A DNA stretch of 64,000 nt from Zonotrichia leucophrys gambelii (lineage: Eukaryota > Chordata > Aves > Passeriformes > Passerellidae): NCBI RefSeq assembly GCF_028769735.1, contig NC_088171.1:63416216-63480215 (forward strand), given 5' to 3'. The notes under the pieces are model-generated. The model was not told the DNA's origin. It ran no database searches and worked only from the letters and a program-made list of their open reading frames with translations. The first letter of the stretch is position 1. Each line of letters opens with the position of its first letter. Of this stretch, positions 46,690 to 59,900 are shown in pieces. Both the position numbers and the translations under genes were made by a program.

Positions 46690-47950
46690 CTTTCCTTAAA
46701 CTCTTGTGGTGAGAGGTCTTTCAAAAGCATTGTCAAACATAAGTTCAATACTTATCAGCTGGATCACATTTTTTCAGGTAATTGCCAGCTCCTCCACGTC
46801 TCCAAGTAAGACTACAAAATCTGCACAGCTCTTTCTGAGCAGTGCATGTATTTTTGTGTCTAAGAATTCTGTTCATGATTGTTTCTACAAGTTTGACAGT
46901 GGTTTTATTGATCTGTAGTTCCCGGTGAAGCCTGCAGCCATTACTAAAGGCTGGTGACACATTTGTCACTGTACATTATTCTGAAGAAAAAATGGTAGGT
47001 TACACATGACAATTAGTTGTTGAACAATTTCACATCTGACTTCTTTTATAACTCTTCAGGGACCTTGTTCTTGTGATTTGTCCAGCAATCTGTTCCATTC
47101 ACACTCCTGTTTTAAATAGTTTCTTAGGCTACTCAACACCAAATAGAGTTCTGGTGTGAGAATCTGTTCTCACAGGTAGTAAGTAGTGAGACCAATAATT
47201 AATTTCTTCTTGCCATAGTGACCTTGTTTCTTTTAAATCCTTCTTTTGCTTCTTGTTTATCTGCTGGTTTTATTGACTCATTTTCTGTTTTAGAGGTGGT
47301 AGCTTTTGTTATTGCTGATTCTGCTGCCATTTTTATCATTGCTACCTTCTACATTTTTGTTAAAGATCTCCTGAAAATCTATTATTCCTGCTTAATTTAA
47401 TTTTACAGTTAGCATTTAATATGCAAAAAATTTATCTTTTTTAGTTTTCTCATTTTAATGCTTTTTTTTTTTTGTCTCTAATAGTTCTCTTTTACTGGTC
47501 ACCAGAGTGGCTTCCTGAAGAGCTGTTTTTGTATTTAGTATGGCACCTCCAGTCTTCTTGCTGTCTGCAAGCATTACTTTCTCCTTTTACTTTTCTGTGC
47601 ATGTGTAGCTTCTATATTAAAGGCCCTCTGATGACAAATACAGAAACTTACTGTTGATATTCAGCACAGATATTAGTCAAGTGTTATTTTGTGACTAGTG
47701 CCACCTGAGGAGTAGAATACGTGAATAGATATTGGATCAGTTTAATTTCTTGGTCAATTGTTGACATTTTTATTTCACCACTGTAAGCTGAAAAAGAGCA
47801 AATGCAATAAATCCCTGATGAAACACATTCCCCTCTTCTATTCAGGGCACTTATTCTCTAATCCACAGCACTTTTTAACCCCCTAACTTGCTTTTCCTAG
47901 TCCAGAACTTGTAAAATCTAGAATTATTTTTTTTCTAGCTTTCTTACAGA
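46690..47950 (-). mobile_element. Very old CR1/L3-like LINE fragment
   Basis: The block around 46890-46930 reads, in complement, like the PGNYRxIN start of a LINE reverse transcriptase (CACCGGGAACTACAGATCAA). It is preceded by a piece matching the TNVSP part, and the minus-strand frame at 46745-46969 carries NKTTVKLVETIMNRIL. To the right are many T-rich, frame-broken stretches that fit a decayed linker and endonuclease. The extent and family are uncertain. Confidence 0.4.
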
Positions 47951-50900
47951 TTTCCCATCTGTCCATCATCAAACAAACCCATGCATTCAGTAACAATATC
48001 AGTGCTTTCTCACTTCAGAGACATAATTAGTGTGAGGAGATGTACAGCAAAGCAAGCTGTGGAGACACCAGCTCAGTGCATGCTGTATGTGAGAAAGTTT
48101 TTCATCACCCCATCATGTGATTCTTTCTTTGGAGATTTCCAAACCTCAACCCCTTTATCTGCATGTTCTGTGAAAATGGAGTCTGCTTGCTGAGATGTCA
48201 GACCTGATACCTGTGAAAATGGATTCATGTCTGCTGTTAAGGATTCCTTACAATTTGCTGCATTTGGGAAGAGACATAATTCTTGTTGAAATGAACAAAT
48301 TTGCCCTGGAGCCCAGTAAAACACTGCAGATGAGTTCCTACTTAATAGGAGGGGCTGAACCTCCTGAAGTTCCAGTTCTGGAGCCCCCTTGGAAGCTATC
48401 TAGCTCTGGCACAGGGCTAAAAGGAGCAGATAGAGAGCAATTTACATTGGGAAATTCTTGATGTCTCTTCTTATTAGAAAGACCACTGTATTATTTTATT
48501 TATAAATATATACTATATTTATATATGTGCAAAAATGTTTTTAAAAGGGTCAGCAAATCACAGATACAAAGAGAATAATTTTCTAAAATACAAGCTGCCT
48601 TGTTCATCTAGAGACCCTCTAGGAATAAAAAAAAAATCAAGGATAACAAGCATGCTAAATACTAATAGTCACAATCATAAAAAATTACATGCATAATTAA
48701 AATATCCATTTCAAGGCACTCTTACATTTGCTAATAAAAGTCTCCTTATGAATACCAAAATACAATTTTCCACATAAAAAGGACAAGCAAAAAAACCCAA
48801 ATGACATCTTAGCTTTATTTTCAGTGACCTTGCAAGATTTTGAAACATTTGACCTCCCTATCCTTTAAATGAATGTAGGTAAATGATTTAGATAAAGATG
48901 TCAGATGTGAGATACCAATGGCTGTTGATAATGACACAACTGGAGAGAGAAAAGGTGAATAATAACCAATATAACTGGGTTCAGGATGAAGCAGAACTCT
49001 CAGGCAACTGTGCCAGCAAATAGAAAACAATTTAAATTAGAAAAATGTTACATAACAAATCTAGAGGCAGTGAGAGTACATTTTAAGCAGAGGAGTAATT
49101 CAGAGTGATCTGGCCAGGAAAGGAATTTTCTCCAGGGAATACTTTAGCAAAGCCCTCCGAGCCATCCATCTGGAGTTCAACTCCAGCACAACAGACAATG
49201 GGAAACTGGATGAATCAGAGAAAAGACTATAAACTGGGAGAATAGATAACATTTCTGCATTTGGTAGGGCACTTCTTCATTTGAAACACTCTGCTTGGTC
49301 AGCTTTTCAACACAAAAAAAGGACATTACTGCCCTGGAACAGGGCAGACTGATGGCAGATTTTTGGAAGATGACTTATAAAGTAGGGGATCTGCCCAGGG
49401 AGAAGCAAGCCCTTTCCAGCAGCTAAATGAAATCAGCCAGAGGATCCAAGAGCAGAGCTGTCCTAGCTGCACAATGGCAAGCACAACCTGTGACCAGAGC
49501 TGGGGACCTTCTGCTCCAGGCACTGTGCATCCTGCTGCAAAGCAGCTTTGGTGCCTCACCAGGACCTGGAAATCTGAGGCTGCAAATCCCCCAGAGAGCA
49601 CTGTTTGTGCTGTTTGTGTCTGAAATCCATGACAAACTATGCCCCTGGTGCACCTCAGCCTGGGCTTCATCAGGTGATCCCAGAAGCTGAGAAAAAGAGA
49701 TCAGATACCCAGACCACGGTCAGTCTGCTTTTCTCTCGAGTCTTTGGCACGACAGCCCCAGTCTGACAACCAGACACCACCACCTTCCTCCAGATGCACG
49801 ATCAGACATTTTGTGTGACTGTAGCACAGCCTGATGCTGGGATGTACAGGAGATACAAGCTCCAAGCTGCTGCCAGATAATTGCTCATCCCCTTTAGCTC
49901 AGGCAGCAGAGGCCTCCACTAGGCAGCCAGGGTGCAGCTGAGCATTTTACTTTCAGCATATGGACTATTTAAATTCCTAGCAAAAAGAGCAGTTTAAACC
50001 ACTTGGTGCTCGGGTAGGATTTCTGCCATCTGGTACCCTGTATCTTCTGCTGGCAGAAGCTGAGGTTGGATGCAGCTCTAGGATACCAATTTTAGTGTCA
50101 TTTCCATACAAATGGCTTGTGACTGGTGAGTTCAGGGGCAGGCCCATCAGAAAGCATTTGCCTTGCAAGCATTTCTCCTGCCTGTCGCTGCATATTGAGC
50201 ATCCAAAGGAAACACGTGACCCTCTCAAGAACATTGCTGGTGCATCCATAATGTGGACCTGGAAGGGATGAGCCAAAGATCTTGATAATTATTTTGTTCA
50301 TTCTTGCTGAAGACTGAACTAGAGATGATGAAAATATCCCTCCTCTCTCCTCACAACCAGTGAGAGCTGACAGGATGCTACTGATCTGGTCACTGGTGGT
50401 GTTCAGGGCTCAGAAACAGACTCAGACTTCAGTTCATTTTGTAATGACTGCCAAGAAACAGGCCTTTAATACCATGAAATGTGACCATGAAATCACACAT
50501 GGAACATCATAGCTGACACTTCTCTAACAAACAGTAGAAACCCCTATTTCATAACAGAAGTTCCTGCCCTCTCTAAAGCCCCTGAACACGGTCCAAATCT
50601 ACCCTGTGACAGAGAGCTCTGCTTGACATGAACTTGAGCCCCAGCACATGTGCTCAGCAGACACACATTCATGTTTTTTGGGGTCCTTCTTCATCAAAGC
50701 ACTTTAATTCTTTAGGGCTATAGGAAAATTATAGTCTTGCCCTCCCAGTGCCAGTGGGTCTACCTGTGTAACCTGATTCTCAAATAATTTGCACAGGTAA
50801 AATTGAACTTATAATTCTTCCTTTATTTAGGCTGAAAAGTACATACACCATTCCCTCTTCCCCAGAGCAGAAAGGATCTCTGTAAGACTGATCTTACTTG

Positions 50901-53900
50901 CTGCATAAAAGCAGCATTTCCCAGGAATTATGTTGAGGATGCCAGGTGACCATGCGTTGTCTCACACAAAAGAGGGCAGTGTTATGCTCTGCTCTGCTTT
51001 ACAAGTACTGTGTAGCCTCCCTCAGACACATATAGTGTCTCAATGAAACACATTCTCAAGTGATGTTTGTCTAAAAGCTGCTCTGTGGATGGCTACATAT
51101 ACTTCTGAGGGCAATTCTGATTTTATATCCCTCATCAGCTGAATGAGGTGCACCACCTTATGGAATATTCATACTGAGGCCACACTTCAATTCATCCTGC
51201 TCAAAATGCAGATTATTCCAGTGTCTAACATTAACTCAGTAAGTGCTGAACCCAATTATGATGATTCAACAAAAGCTCATTTTACATCAGTATCTCTTTC
51301 TGGATGTCCAATATTATCCATTAAATGACATGATAGAATCTGTTTTTCTGTCAGGGAGATGGCGAAAAACTAATTTCTGGAGTCTCTTTTGACCACAGGA
51401 CTTGCTAGAAGGCCATTGTGGCAAAGCACTCATTATTCAACAATTGATTGTTGCTTTAGCTATTCAGAAACCAGAGGTGACATTTATCCTACTGTCGAAA
51501 ACTTTATTTATCCTAAAGTGTAGTTTTAAGTCAGAGTTAGCTGATTAGGCTGGGAAAATTCCCAGTGTGGGGGTAACCTATGGGGAGGGGGACACAGCAC
51601 TCTAGGGTGGGTATTTAACACAAGAAGAACTTGTGTCTACATCAGGATGAGCAGCTTCTCTCCAGGGTCCAGATGGTCGCAGTTTTGGTCTTGATGCCTG
51701 ACTCATGGATTGATTTTGATGGAGGTTGAGTGGGTGCAGTAAAAGCCACTCCCAACCGCTAACATCTTCCTACAGAACTCTCCCCTCTACCTTTGGTTTC
51801 AGAGCTAGAGGCCACTGTCAGGGCACATCTGGGCACTACAACCCAAGGAGCCCCAGCCTGCTGAAATCTTTTTCAGTGTAGGTGGACAGAGAGGACTGCT
51901 GGGTGAGGTGCCTGTAACATTCTCACAGTGAAAGATGCACCAACAAGCAACCCTCCTGCCTCTGTTAACATTTTTCACTTATCCTAATATCTACACAGTT
52001 ATTAAAAGCTCCAGGGGCTTGTATTTTTTATTAACAGATACAAGAGGAAGGATCCTTTGCTCAAGAGCTAAAACATCCAGTTAAGTCTTGAAGGACCTTT
52101 GATGTTGATGCCTGCAAGAAGTTTTCCACCAGAGGAAGCTGAACAACAAAATTGACACAGATAATATTGCCAAAAGTAGAGAGGTGGGAAGAAAACAGAG
52201 CCCTGAAAACAACATCTTTCATGATTCTTTACATGTCAACCCTAAGCAAGTGGCAAAAAGCACAGAAATTATTTTTTTCCCTCCAACTTTTACATCCCAT
52301 ATAATGCATGGTGTTAAGCTGGCAGCAAAACAACTGCATTGCTTACCTGCAGCAAGATATTGTGGATCTGTAGTAAGAAAGCAGTAAGGTCTGAACCTTC
52401 TCTTAATCCATCCACTTGGCTTTTCTGTTTACTTTTTCAACTTCTGCTGCCTTTCCACTGAGATACAGCAGTGTCACTTCTATAATTCTCTGAGGAGATG
52501 TGATATAAATGCACAGCTTATTTAAGCAGCCATACCATCCATTTGGGGACAATGGAAGTTTCCTACCAGCTGGAAGGTGTTTGCTGTAACCCTCTGTGCA
52601 CGCTCTCTCTCTTTCTGCCCTTCAGAAGCTGCCAGCACTGGAGAGGGAGGTGCTGAGAGGGTTTTTGCATGGCATCTGGCACAGTGCTTGTGTGACAGGC
52701 TGGATCATGGAGAGACCTGTACTTTGGGTGGCAGTTGGAATAAGAGCAGCTGTGGGTCCATATGCACCTAATGTGTACTTTAAACTGTTTGTCTACTTGT
52801 TTCCAACAAATTTCTTAATTTGTGGCTTACGCAGATTTTAAAAGTCACATTAAGGGTCCCTAGATGCTTTTCTTCTTTTATGTGATGAGTCTAAGTAAAA
52901 GAAATGAAATTATGCTCAAGCCTCCCCACATCACATCCTTTCATTTCAATGACCTTAGGTCTTCATCTTCAAATATCCTGGACTAATGTGCTATTCTGAC
53001 ATGAGTCATCTTGTATTTGGAGTTTTCCCTTAGAACTCAAACTGCTGGAGAATCTCGGGCTCCATCAAAAATATTTTTGAAGTGGGTAAGTGCTTTTGGA
53101 CAACAGCTTGAAAGCACAACTTGAGTGCAAGCTATGAGATCAGCAGCCAGCTCTCAAAGTGAAGTCACACACAGCTTTTAGCTATTAAGATGCACTTTCC
53201 ATCAGTTTCTTCAGTTCTGAACACTCACTTTTGGATCAGCTGTAACTCTCCCCAATGCTTCAAAAAGCTTCTCTGCCCCCTTGCTCTCACCCCAGCATTC
53301 AGTGGGTGCAGGCAGACCTTCCTCTGGGCTTTGCCAAGGGAGCTGCCAGCTTCAAACTCAAGCCACAATGCTCAGGAGACATCTGAGGACAAAGGAGAAC
53401 ATTTTTGCTCTGCACTGGCAGTGTCCAGCTAATTCACTGGAGCTGGAGCAGCCTGTGAGAGCTGTGGTGTAACCTGGGAACGGCATTTGTGTTGCTAATA
53501 ATAAAAGATTTTTTGTGGACTGGTTAATGACATGGGTCTGTCAACTCCCACGTGCAAAGTGTTGGGGTGGAGAGCAGCCACTTGGCTTTCCGGAATAATT
53601 TGGAAAGGCAGCTTCTTATCTGTGGCAGATAACAGCCTTCTGTAGAAGATTTTAAGAAATGTGTAAGGGAGGAAGTGACAGAAGTCCTGGCTTAAGGAAA
53701 TCAGGGAATTTCACCCAAGACCAGGGGCAGTTTTGGTCAACAGGCTATCACAGTATCCCTTGGATAAGAAAGACTGTGGATATAAAAAAAAGGTGTTATC
53801 AGAGCATTTCTGACAATGAATTTTTCTCTTCTAGAAATCATTAAATTTCTTCCACCTGGATTTAATGGGGAAAAAAGATCCCAGCCTGAGTTGTGGTTTG

Positions 53901-56900
53901 CTCTCAGCTAGACTCTATGAGTTCAGGCTCCCTATTAAATTCTATATGTTCATAGCCATTTCTGTGGAGCTTTGTTGACTTTACTCTCCAAGGCCTTCCA
54001 TCCAACCTCGATTTATTCTGCAAACAGCTGGCTTGCTACTTTTCCACTGCTGCTCGTTTCTGAAAAATACAGCAGCTCTACCTGGCCTTGACAGCAAGCT
54101 TATTACTGGGTGGTGGTGTTAGGTTTGCTGAGTTTGTGGGTTTGTTTTGCTTTTTTCCCTCCCTCATCTCTTCTATATTTTCTCCTTCTTTCTCCCTCTG
54201 TCAGAGTGACAGTCACCATCTCAGGGATCTGGCATGAAAGGCTGGAGCAGCATGATGTGGCTGATACAGGCAAGAAGCCAGAACATTTTGTGTAGGTTAA
54301 CTGTCCTCCTAGGCAGAGAGCGTCCCTCAGCTCAGACATATGCCAGCAGCCAGCCATTCTTCTGCTCCTCCTCCCCTCCCCAGATATTCCTCCCACCTCC
54401 CACTCAGACTTTTATGCTCAGCCCAAGTTGATTAAAATGTTGCTGTCATTAAAAAAAAAAAAACCAAAACAGCGAGAAACAGGGGAGATGGTAGTGATGG
54501 GGAAATTTCCTTGCAGCTGCTGCTTGTCAGTTGGCAAGTTGCTTTTAACCTCTCCATGACAGAAAGCAGCAGTGTGCTCTGGCTTTCCTTTCCTCACTGC
54601 TGAAGGGCTCCTGCATGCTCTTGCTTCCATGCCAGACACATCCAGAGGAGCCTGCTCACGATGGAGAGGGTGACAGCTGCCAGCATCCTCCCCTGCTGCC
54701 TCCTACCACTCGCCCTGGTTGTGCACATGGGACACAATGTCCTGGTCCCCCAGGACAGCCCAGCCTGGGGACACGGGGGCAGATCTTGGTGGGATGAGCC
54801 AAGAAATCATGGCCCTACTAGTATGGGCCCATCATGGCCCACACTGCTGCCTGGCTGATGTCTTCAGTGGCATCATGGCAGGGGAAGATGAGGAGGTGAT
54901 GTCCTACCTGTTTGTGCAATCCCCATGGCAAACCGTGTGTGAAAGGCTGTCACCCCCTCCCATGCCATTTCCAATGCACTGAGGTGGGCACACGCAATGC
55001 CTGCGGTTGGGAACAGCCCTGAGCTCCCAGCAGAGCTTTCGGGGGAATGTGCACTTGAAGTCAGATGTGGAAAACACAACTGACACGCATCCTTGGAGCA
55101 GGCCAAGCCCAAAACACAGATGTGCATCACATCTCACCATTCCTGGGGCCTGCAGAACTCAGCTTGAGGTTCACAGCCTGAGACATCTGCTCTTGTGTTG
55201 TTAAAATGAGCACAAGGAAGAGTCTGCTCTGTAGTGTGCGTGAGCAGCTAGCGACCTCCAAGCGATGCAAACAAGGGAAGGGGCTTGCTGGGAGAGTACC
55301 ATTGCTTTCTTTCACAGCAAAATATTATGCTTTACAAATAACAACAACAACAAAAGAAAAATCCCCCCCCAAAACAATTAAGAGAAAAAAAAACATTTAA
55401 AAAGAAAGAAAACCGCAAGCATGTTAGACCACCACCTCAAATCTCCAAAACAATTTCACCCTCCTTTTTCCCCTTTTCTGTTTCTCAGAGTCCAGCTTTT
55501 GTGCTGTCTCCATGGCTCTGGTTCTCTTCATGCTGAAGGCTTGATTTCATTTCATAAGGCAGGGAAGCACTGCTACACTCAAAAATAAATTTATTGAATG
55601 TTCTTTCAGCCCTCCGCAATTTAAAAGGCTCAAAAAATGTGACAAAAAAGCACACATTGAGTTGAAAAGTGATATGGTAACCCTAAAATCCTCAGTTTTG
55701 TTTCTACTTCTACAGAATAAACACACTTAAGTTATTACAGGATTTAAGCTTGGTGCATTATATATTGTGACCCACATTTTCAAAAATCAGTGGAAGAATT
55801 ATGGTTCTTTGCTCAGCTGTCTCAAATAGATACTCATTATATTAGACCAGGCATCTAACAAGAGTAAAAAATAATTTATCGAAATGTAATTGGCCATTTA
55901 ATAAGCCAAACTGATTAGTTTTTCCATAATTAGTTACTACAGTGTTCAAGACCAGAAATATTATAGGATACAGCAGATAAGAGAAGAAACAGGACACTTA
56001 GTAGCTGGAAAAAGACTAAGAAAACTTTTGCTATTTCTTCATTAATCTGATGATAAAACATGGGTTTCAATATAGCTGTTGAATGACTTGTCATCTTAAA
56101 GATGGACTTCTGAATTTTTCAATTCATGGTAATTCCTTTTATTTCAGTATTGATTCCTGTCCTCCATCAAAATGACAATCTATTTAAACTTTCAAGAGTA
56201 AGATCAGATGAGAAATTTCTCCTGGTAAAACCAAGTTTAATTTTACTTTCAACTTCAAAAACAAAATCAAAGATGTACTAAAACCCAAGAAAATGAAGTG
56301 TGCTTTATTATAAAATACTTTGAAATACAATGTTCTTACATCTTGCAAGCAATTTTTCTTCAGTTTTTTTTCAAAAAAAGTATTGTCAACCTGTTCTGGC
56401 AAAGTTGTCTGGTTTTGGTTTTTTTTTTTTTTTTTGGGTTGGTCAAAACTGCATGTGTGCATGCCAAACTCTGCCCTTGTAGGATCTAAAGGCACAGATA
56501 TGAATGACCACAGGAAAAATAGTTAATGCAATTACCAGCAGACCCATTCCAGCAGCGAGCATGTTGATGCTGGAATTATCCAAATGACTGCCGGATGAAA
56601 GGATGCATTTGTTCAAAGCACATTTGCCTAGCTCACTAATCTCTGCAGATATCCTGTTGGGAAATCCTTTGAATCCAATACCTGATAAATGAATTTGGCT
56701 AGTGAATAAACATCCCACAAGCCTATTACTGAAATATTATGCACCTGTTACAAGAATGCTCCCATGCATTAATTTCCACGCAGTACCGTCCTTTAAAAAC
56801 GCTTTTTGATGGAGTGTGAAAAGCTGTTACTGAAAGTGATGTTACCTTGAGCTCAGAGTTACAGCCCCGTGCTTGGATGCATCTCTAGAAAAGCCTCCCT

Positions 56901-59900
56901 GCCATGGATGGGCTCTCTGCACATCCCTCTTCCCAGGGCAGCAGGACTCTGCTGGAGACAACGGCCCTGCGCCAAACCAGGACAGACAGACCTGCACATT
57001 CAGTTGCCCACACCCAAGGTCTGTGTCAATTTAGTTTATCCAATGTGTGTTAGTCATGCAAAGGGAAATGCTGCAAGGTTATGGAGCAGGGCTGTTTGCT
57101 TGGTGGTGGAGGGGCATTGCAGGTGCTATTTAGGATTTTCTCCTGCTTGTGAAGCATTCTGTAATCTTTATTGTGGAAAATGGTAAGCAACATGAATGCT
57201 TTTCAGTGAATAAATACCCACCTTGCTGACAAGGACTTCAGCAAAGAGGCATCAGATTATTGGCAATGAATTTTATGACTTTGACTTTAACAACTGTGCT
57301 TCATGGCTGCTTTGATCAGACAATTGGTATTCTGGAGAGGTTGCCTCCACGTGGAGAGAAGCTTAAGCAAAGGACTCTGCACAGGACTGGTGAAGGAGAA
57401 AGAGTGAAAATTCCCTGAGCATGCCAGAGGGGGAGGCTTACAAAGACACACCATGTCGGACACTGGAGGGTAAGTGCTGGACAGACTTTCCAGATCACTG
57501 TTCTATTAAATGGGTTCACTGGCAGAGATGTTTCTATGCCATGGTTAATAACATTCGTTATAAAGGTCACCTCCACATTTGTTAAAATGAACATCAGTTT
57601 TTCAAGGCACATACTAAAAGTCAGTTGTTTAATCAAGGAAGAACACTAATTCCAGTACCCCTGTCCACTGAAAAACTGAAAGCCAGACCCTGCATTTCAA
57701 GCCACATAGGGGTCAACTACACGCAGAGAAATCATTTGCTGTCTAGCAGCTGAATGCAATAAAACTTCAAACTTTTCACAGATAATTTGCAAAAGAAAGA
57801 GAGGCTAAATTAATTGAATAAATTATTTCCTATGAATCATTCACTCTGCTCTAATTAACAGGAGCTTGTGTACTCAGCTCCTTCTGCAGTATCTCCATGG
57901 CTGCCCCTAAGGGTCAGAGTCCCTGAGAAATCCTTAATTTTACTTTCAAATGTGTTTTCATTAAGTTATAGTTGGAAACAACAACAAAAAAGATACTCTG
58001 AGGAAGAAAGGGGGAGAAATCATCAAGGGGACTTAGTTAGCAGTTGAACTTCAATTAGGGATGGCATCCCAGTTCTTCATGGAAATATTTGGGTGCTTAT
58101 CTGGACTGCTCACACCACCTGGATGAAGGGCTTCTCAAAAGCTCCCCCTATCCAGATGCCACACTTCCCCTAATTAATCCTCCTTTGGACCCAAAACCTC
58201 ACAGTTAGCCCGCACACTGGCGTCTCCCAGGATTGCTGCAAACATTATTAGCCTGTGCATGAGAACAGTTGCCAGGAAATGAGACGGGCAGGCACAGATT
58301 AGCTGGCACTGGAGGGATGGGGAAATGAGGGAACATTAGTTCCCTCATGGGTACCAGCAGATGAGTGCCTGCTGCTGCAGCACGTAACACACTCATTGCG
58401 ATGCAGCACCTTCCCTGTTCCCTCTTCCAGTGAGGTGAGAGAAGCCTCTGAAGCCATCATTGTAAAGGTTTTAGCTACAGGAGGTTTTGTTTGCTGTGCT
58501 TTGGTGGTTTTTCACTTTGTTTTTGGTTTTTTGGTTTTGGGTTTTCTTTAAATGGTTGAATTCAGTATGGGAATGGCTGACACTGTCAGTATGTTTGCTT
58601 TAGTGTAAAATAAAGTGTCTAATCCACTGTAATCCTCTGGGGTGGTGGATGCCAGAGGGTGGCAGTGGAGAAGTGGGACAACCCAGTTCCTCTACTGGAG
58701 ATGACACTCTCCCCTGCCTGCCAAACCCCTGCACCATCCAGAGGATTTTTGTCAGTGAATAACGAGAGAAGGGAGGAGAAGAGGGAAGCAATGACTGGCC
58801 AAACCCAAGGATCCTCAGTCAGAAAAAAGAAGCAACATCAAAGTACTAAGCCAAGATCTTTCAAAGATTACAGAGCACACTGCTCTGAGATCAGATTAGT
58901 AAACTTTTGGGAATTTTCAGGGTTTTATGCACTCTTCATCTTTACCACATACTTCAAAATTTCTCTCTTGACCTATTAATGACTTCTACTGCATTCAGTG
59001 CCCCAGGGCCCTGACCCACATCAGAGTCCCAGTGCACTGGGCACATGGCAGCAGAGACTGCCCTGAAGAGCCCACACTGTCATTAGGCAGGGCAGAAGAA
59101 AGGTGGAAAAGGGAATAGGAGTGCCAGGAAGGCCTGGGATCACAGCAAGGTGGCTGCCCCTCTGACCTGCTGCAGGGGAAGCAGAGAGTGGGTCTCCTGG
59201 CACAGTGTGAACTGTCCTCCTCTGCCAAATCTGCCAAATCTCACACTTAACGTGGGTGCTGCTCCACAGAAACACTGGCAGCAGTCAAATCCTCCCTCTG
59301 CAGAAAGAAGCACCACACAGCATCCTTGCCTTGCCTGCCCTGAGGAAAAGCCAGGCAGCTGTGGTGCTCTGCACCTGACCACAGCCTGGCAGGACACTTG
59401 CAGGAACCTGAGTTTTTTGTTGCTTTCAAGCATGCCAGAGTTTCTACTCTGTCAGTTGGTAGAAAGTCTGAGAGAAAATGTTAAGGGAAAAAAAGCTCAC
59501 ACAGAAAGATCATTTCCTCTTATAAAAGGACCCTGGGAACAAGACAAATGTTACAGTAAGTGAAGAGAAATAAAATTAAACCAAAATGATTTTCTCCTGA
59601 AAAATTAAAAGGATTATGTTCCTGGAAAAAAGCCCCCTTTCCCTTTATACAGTAGTCAAACAGAGGTCAAAGTAATTAATATTAAAGTATCCATGTAATA
59701 GGATGTGTAGAATCCAGTTACAAATACAGAATTTATAAAACCATCCTCTGAAAAGAGACAAAATTATTCAGAACCACTCTCCCAGAGAGTATAAATACAC
59801 AATTATGTCTAATCTTGGCAAGCTTTTGAAGGAGTATATTGGTAACAGAACAATTATAAATAGACCAGTTTGTTTCCTTGCTTCCTCTGGTATTGTTCTG

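Noticed and set aside
59150..59563. 137-codon open frame
   Set aside because: No domain; overlapping frames of similar size on the minus strand point to base composition as the cause.
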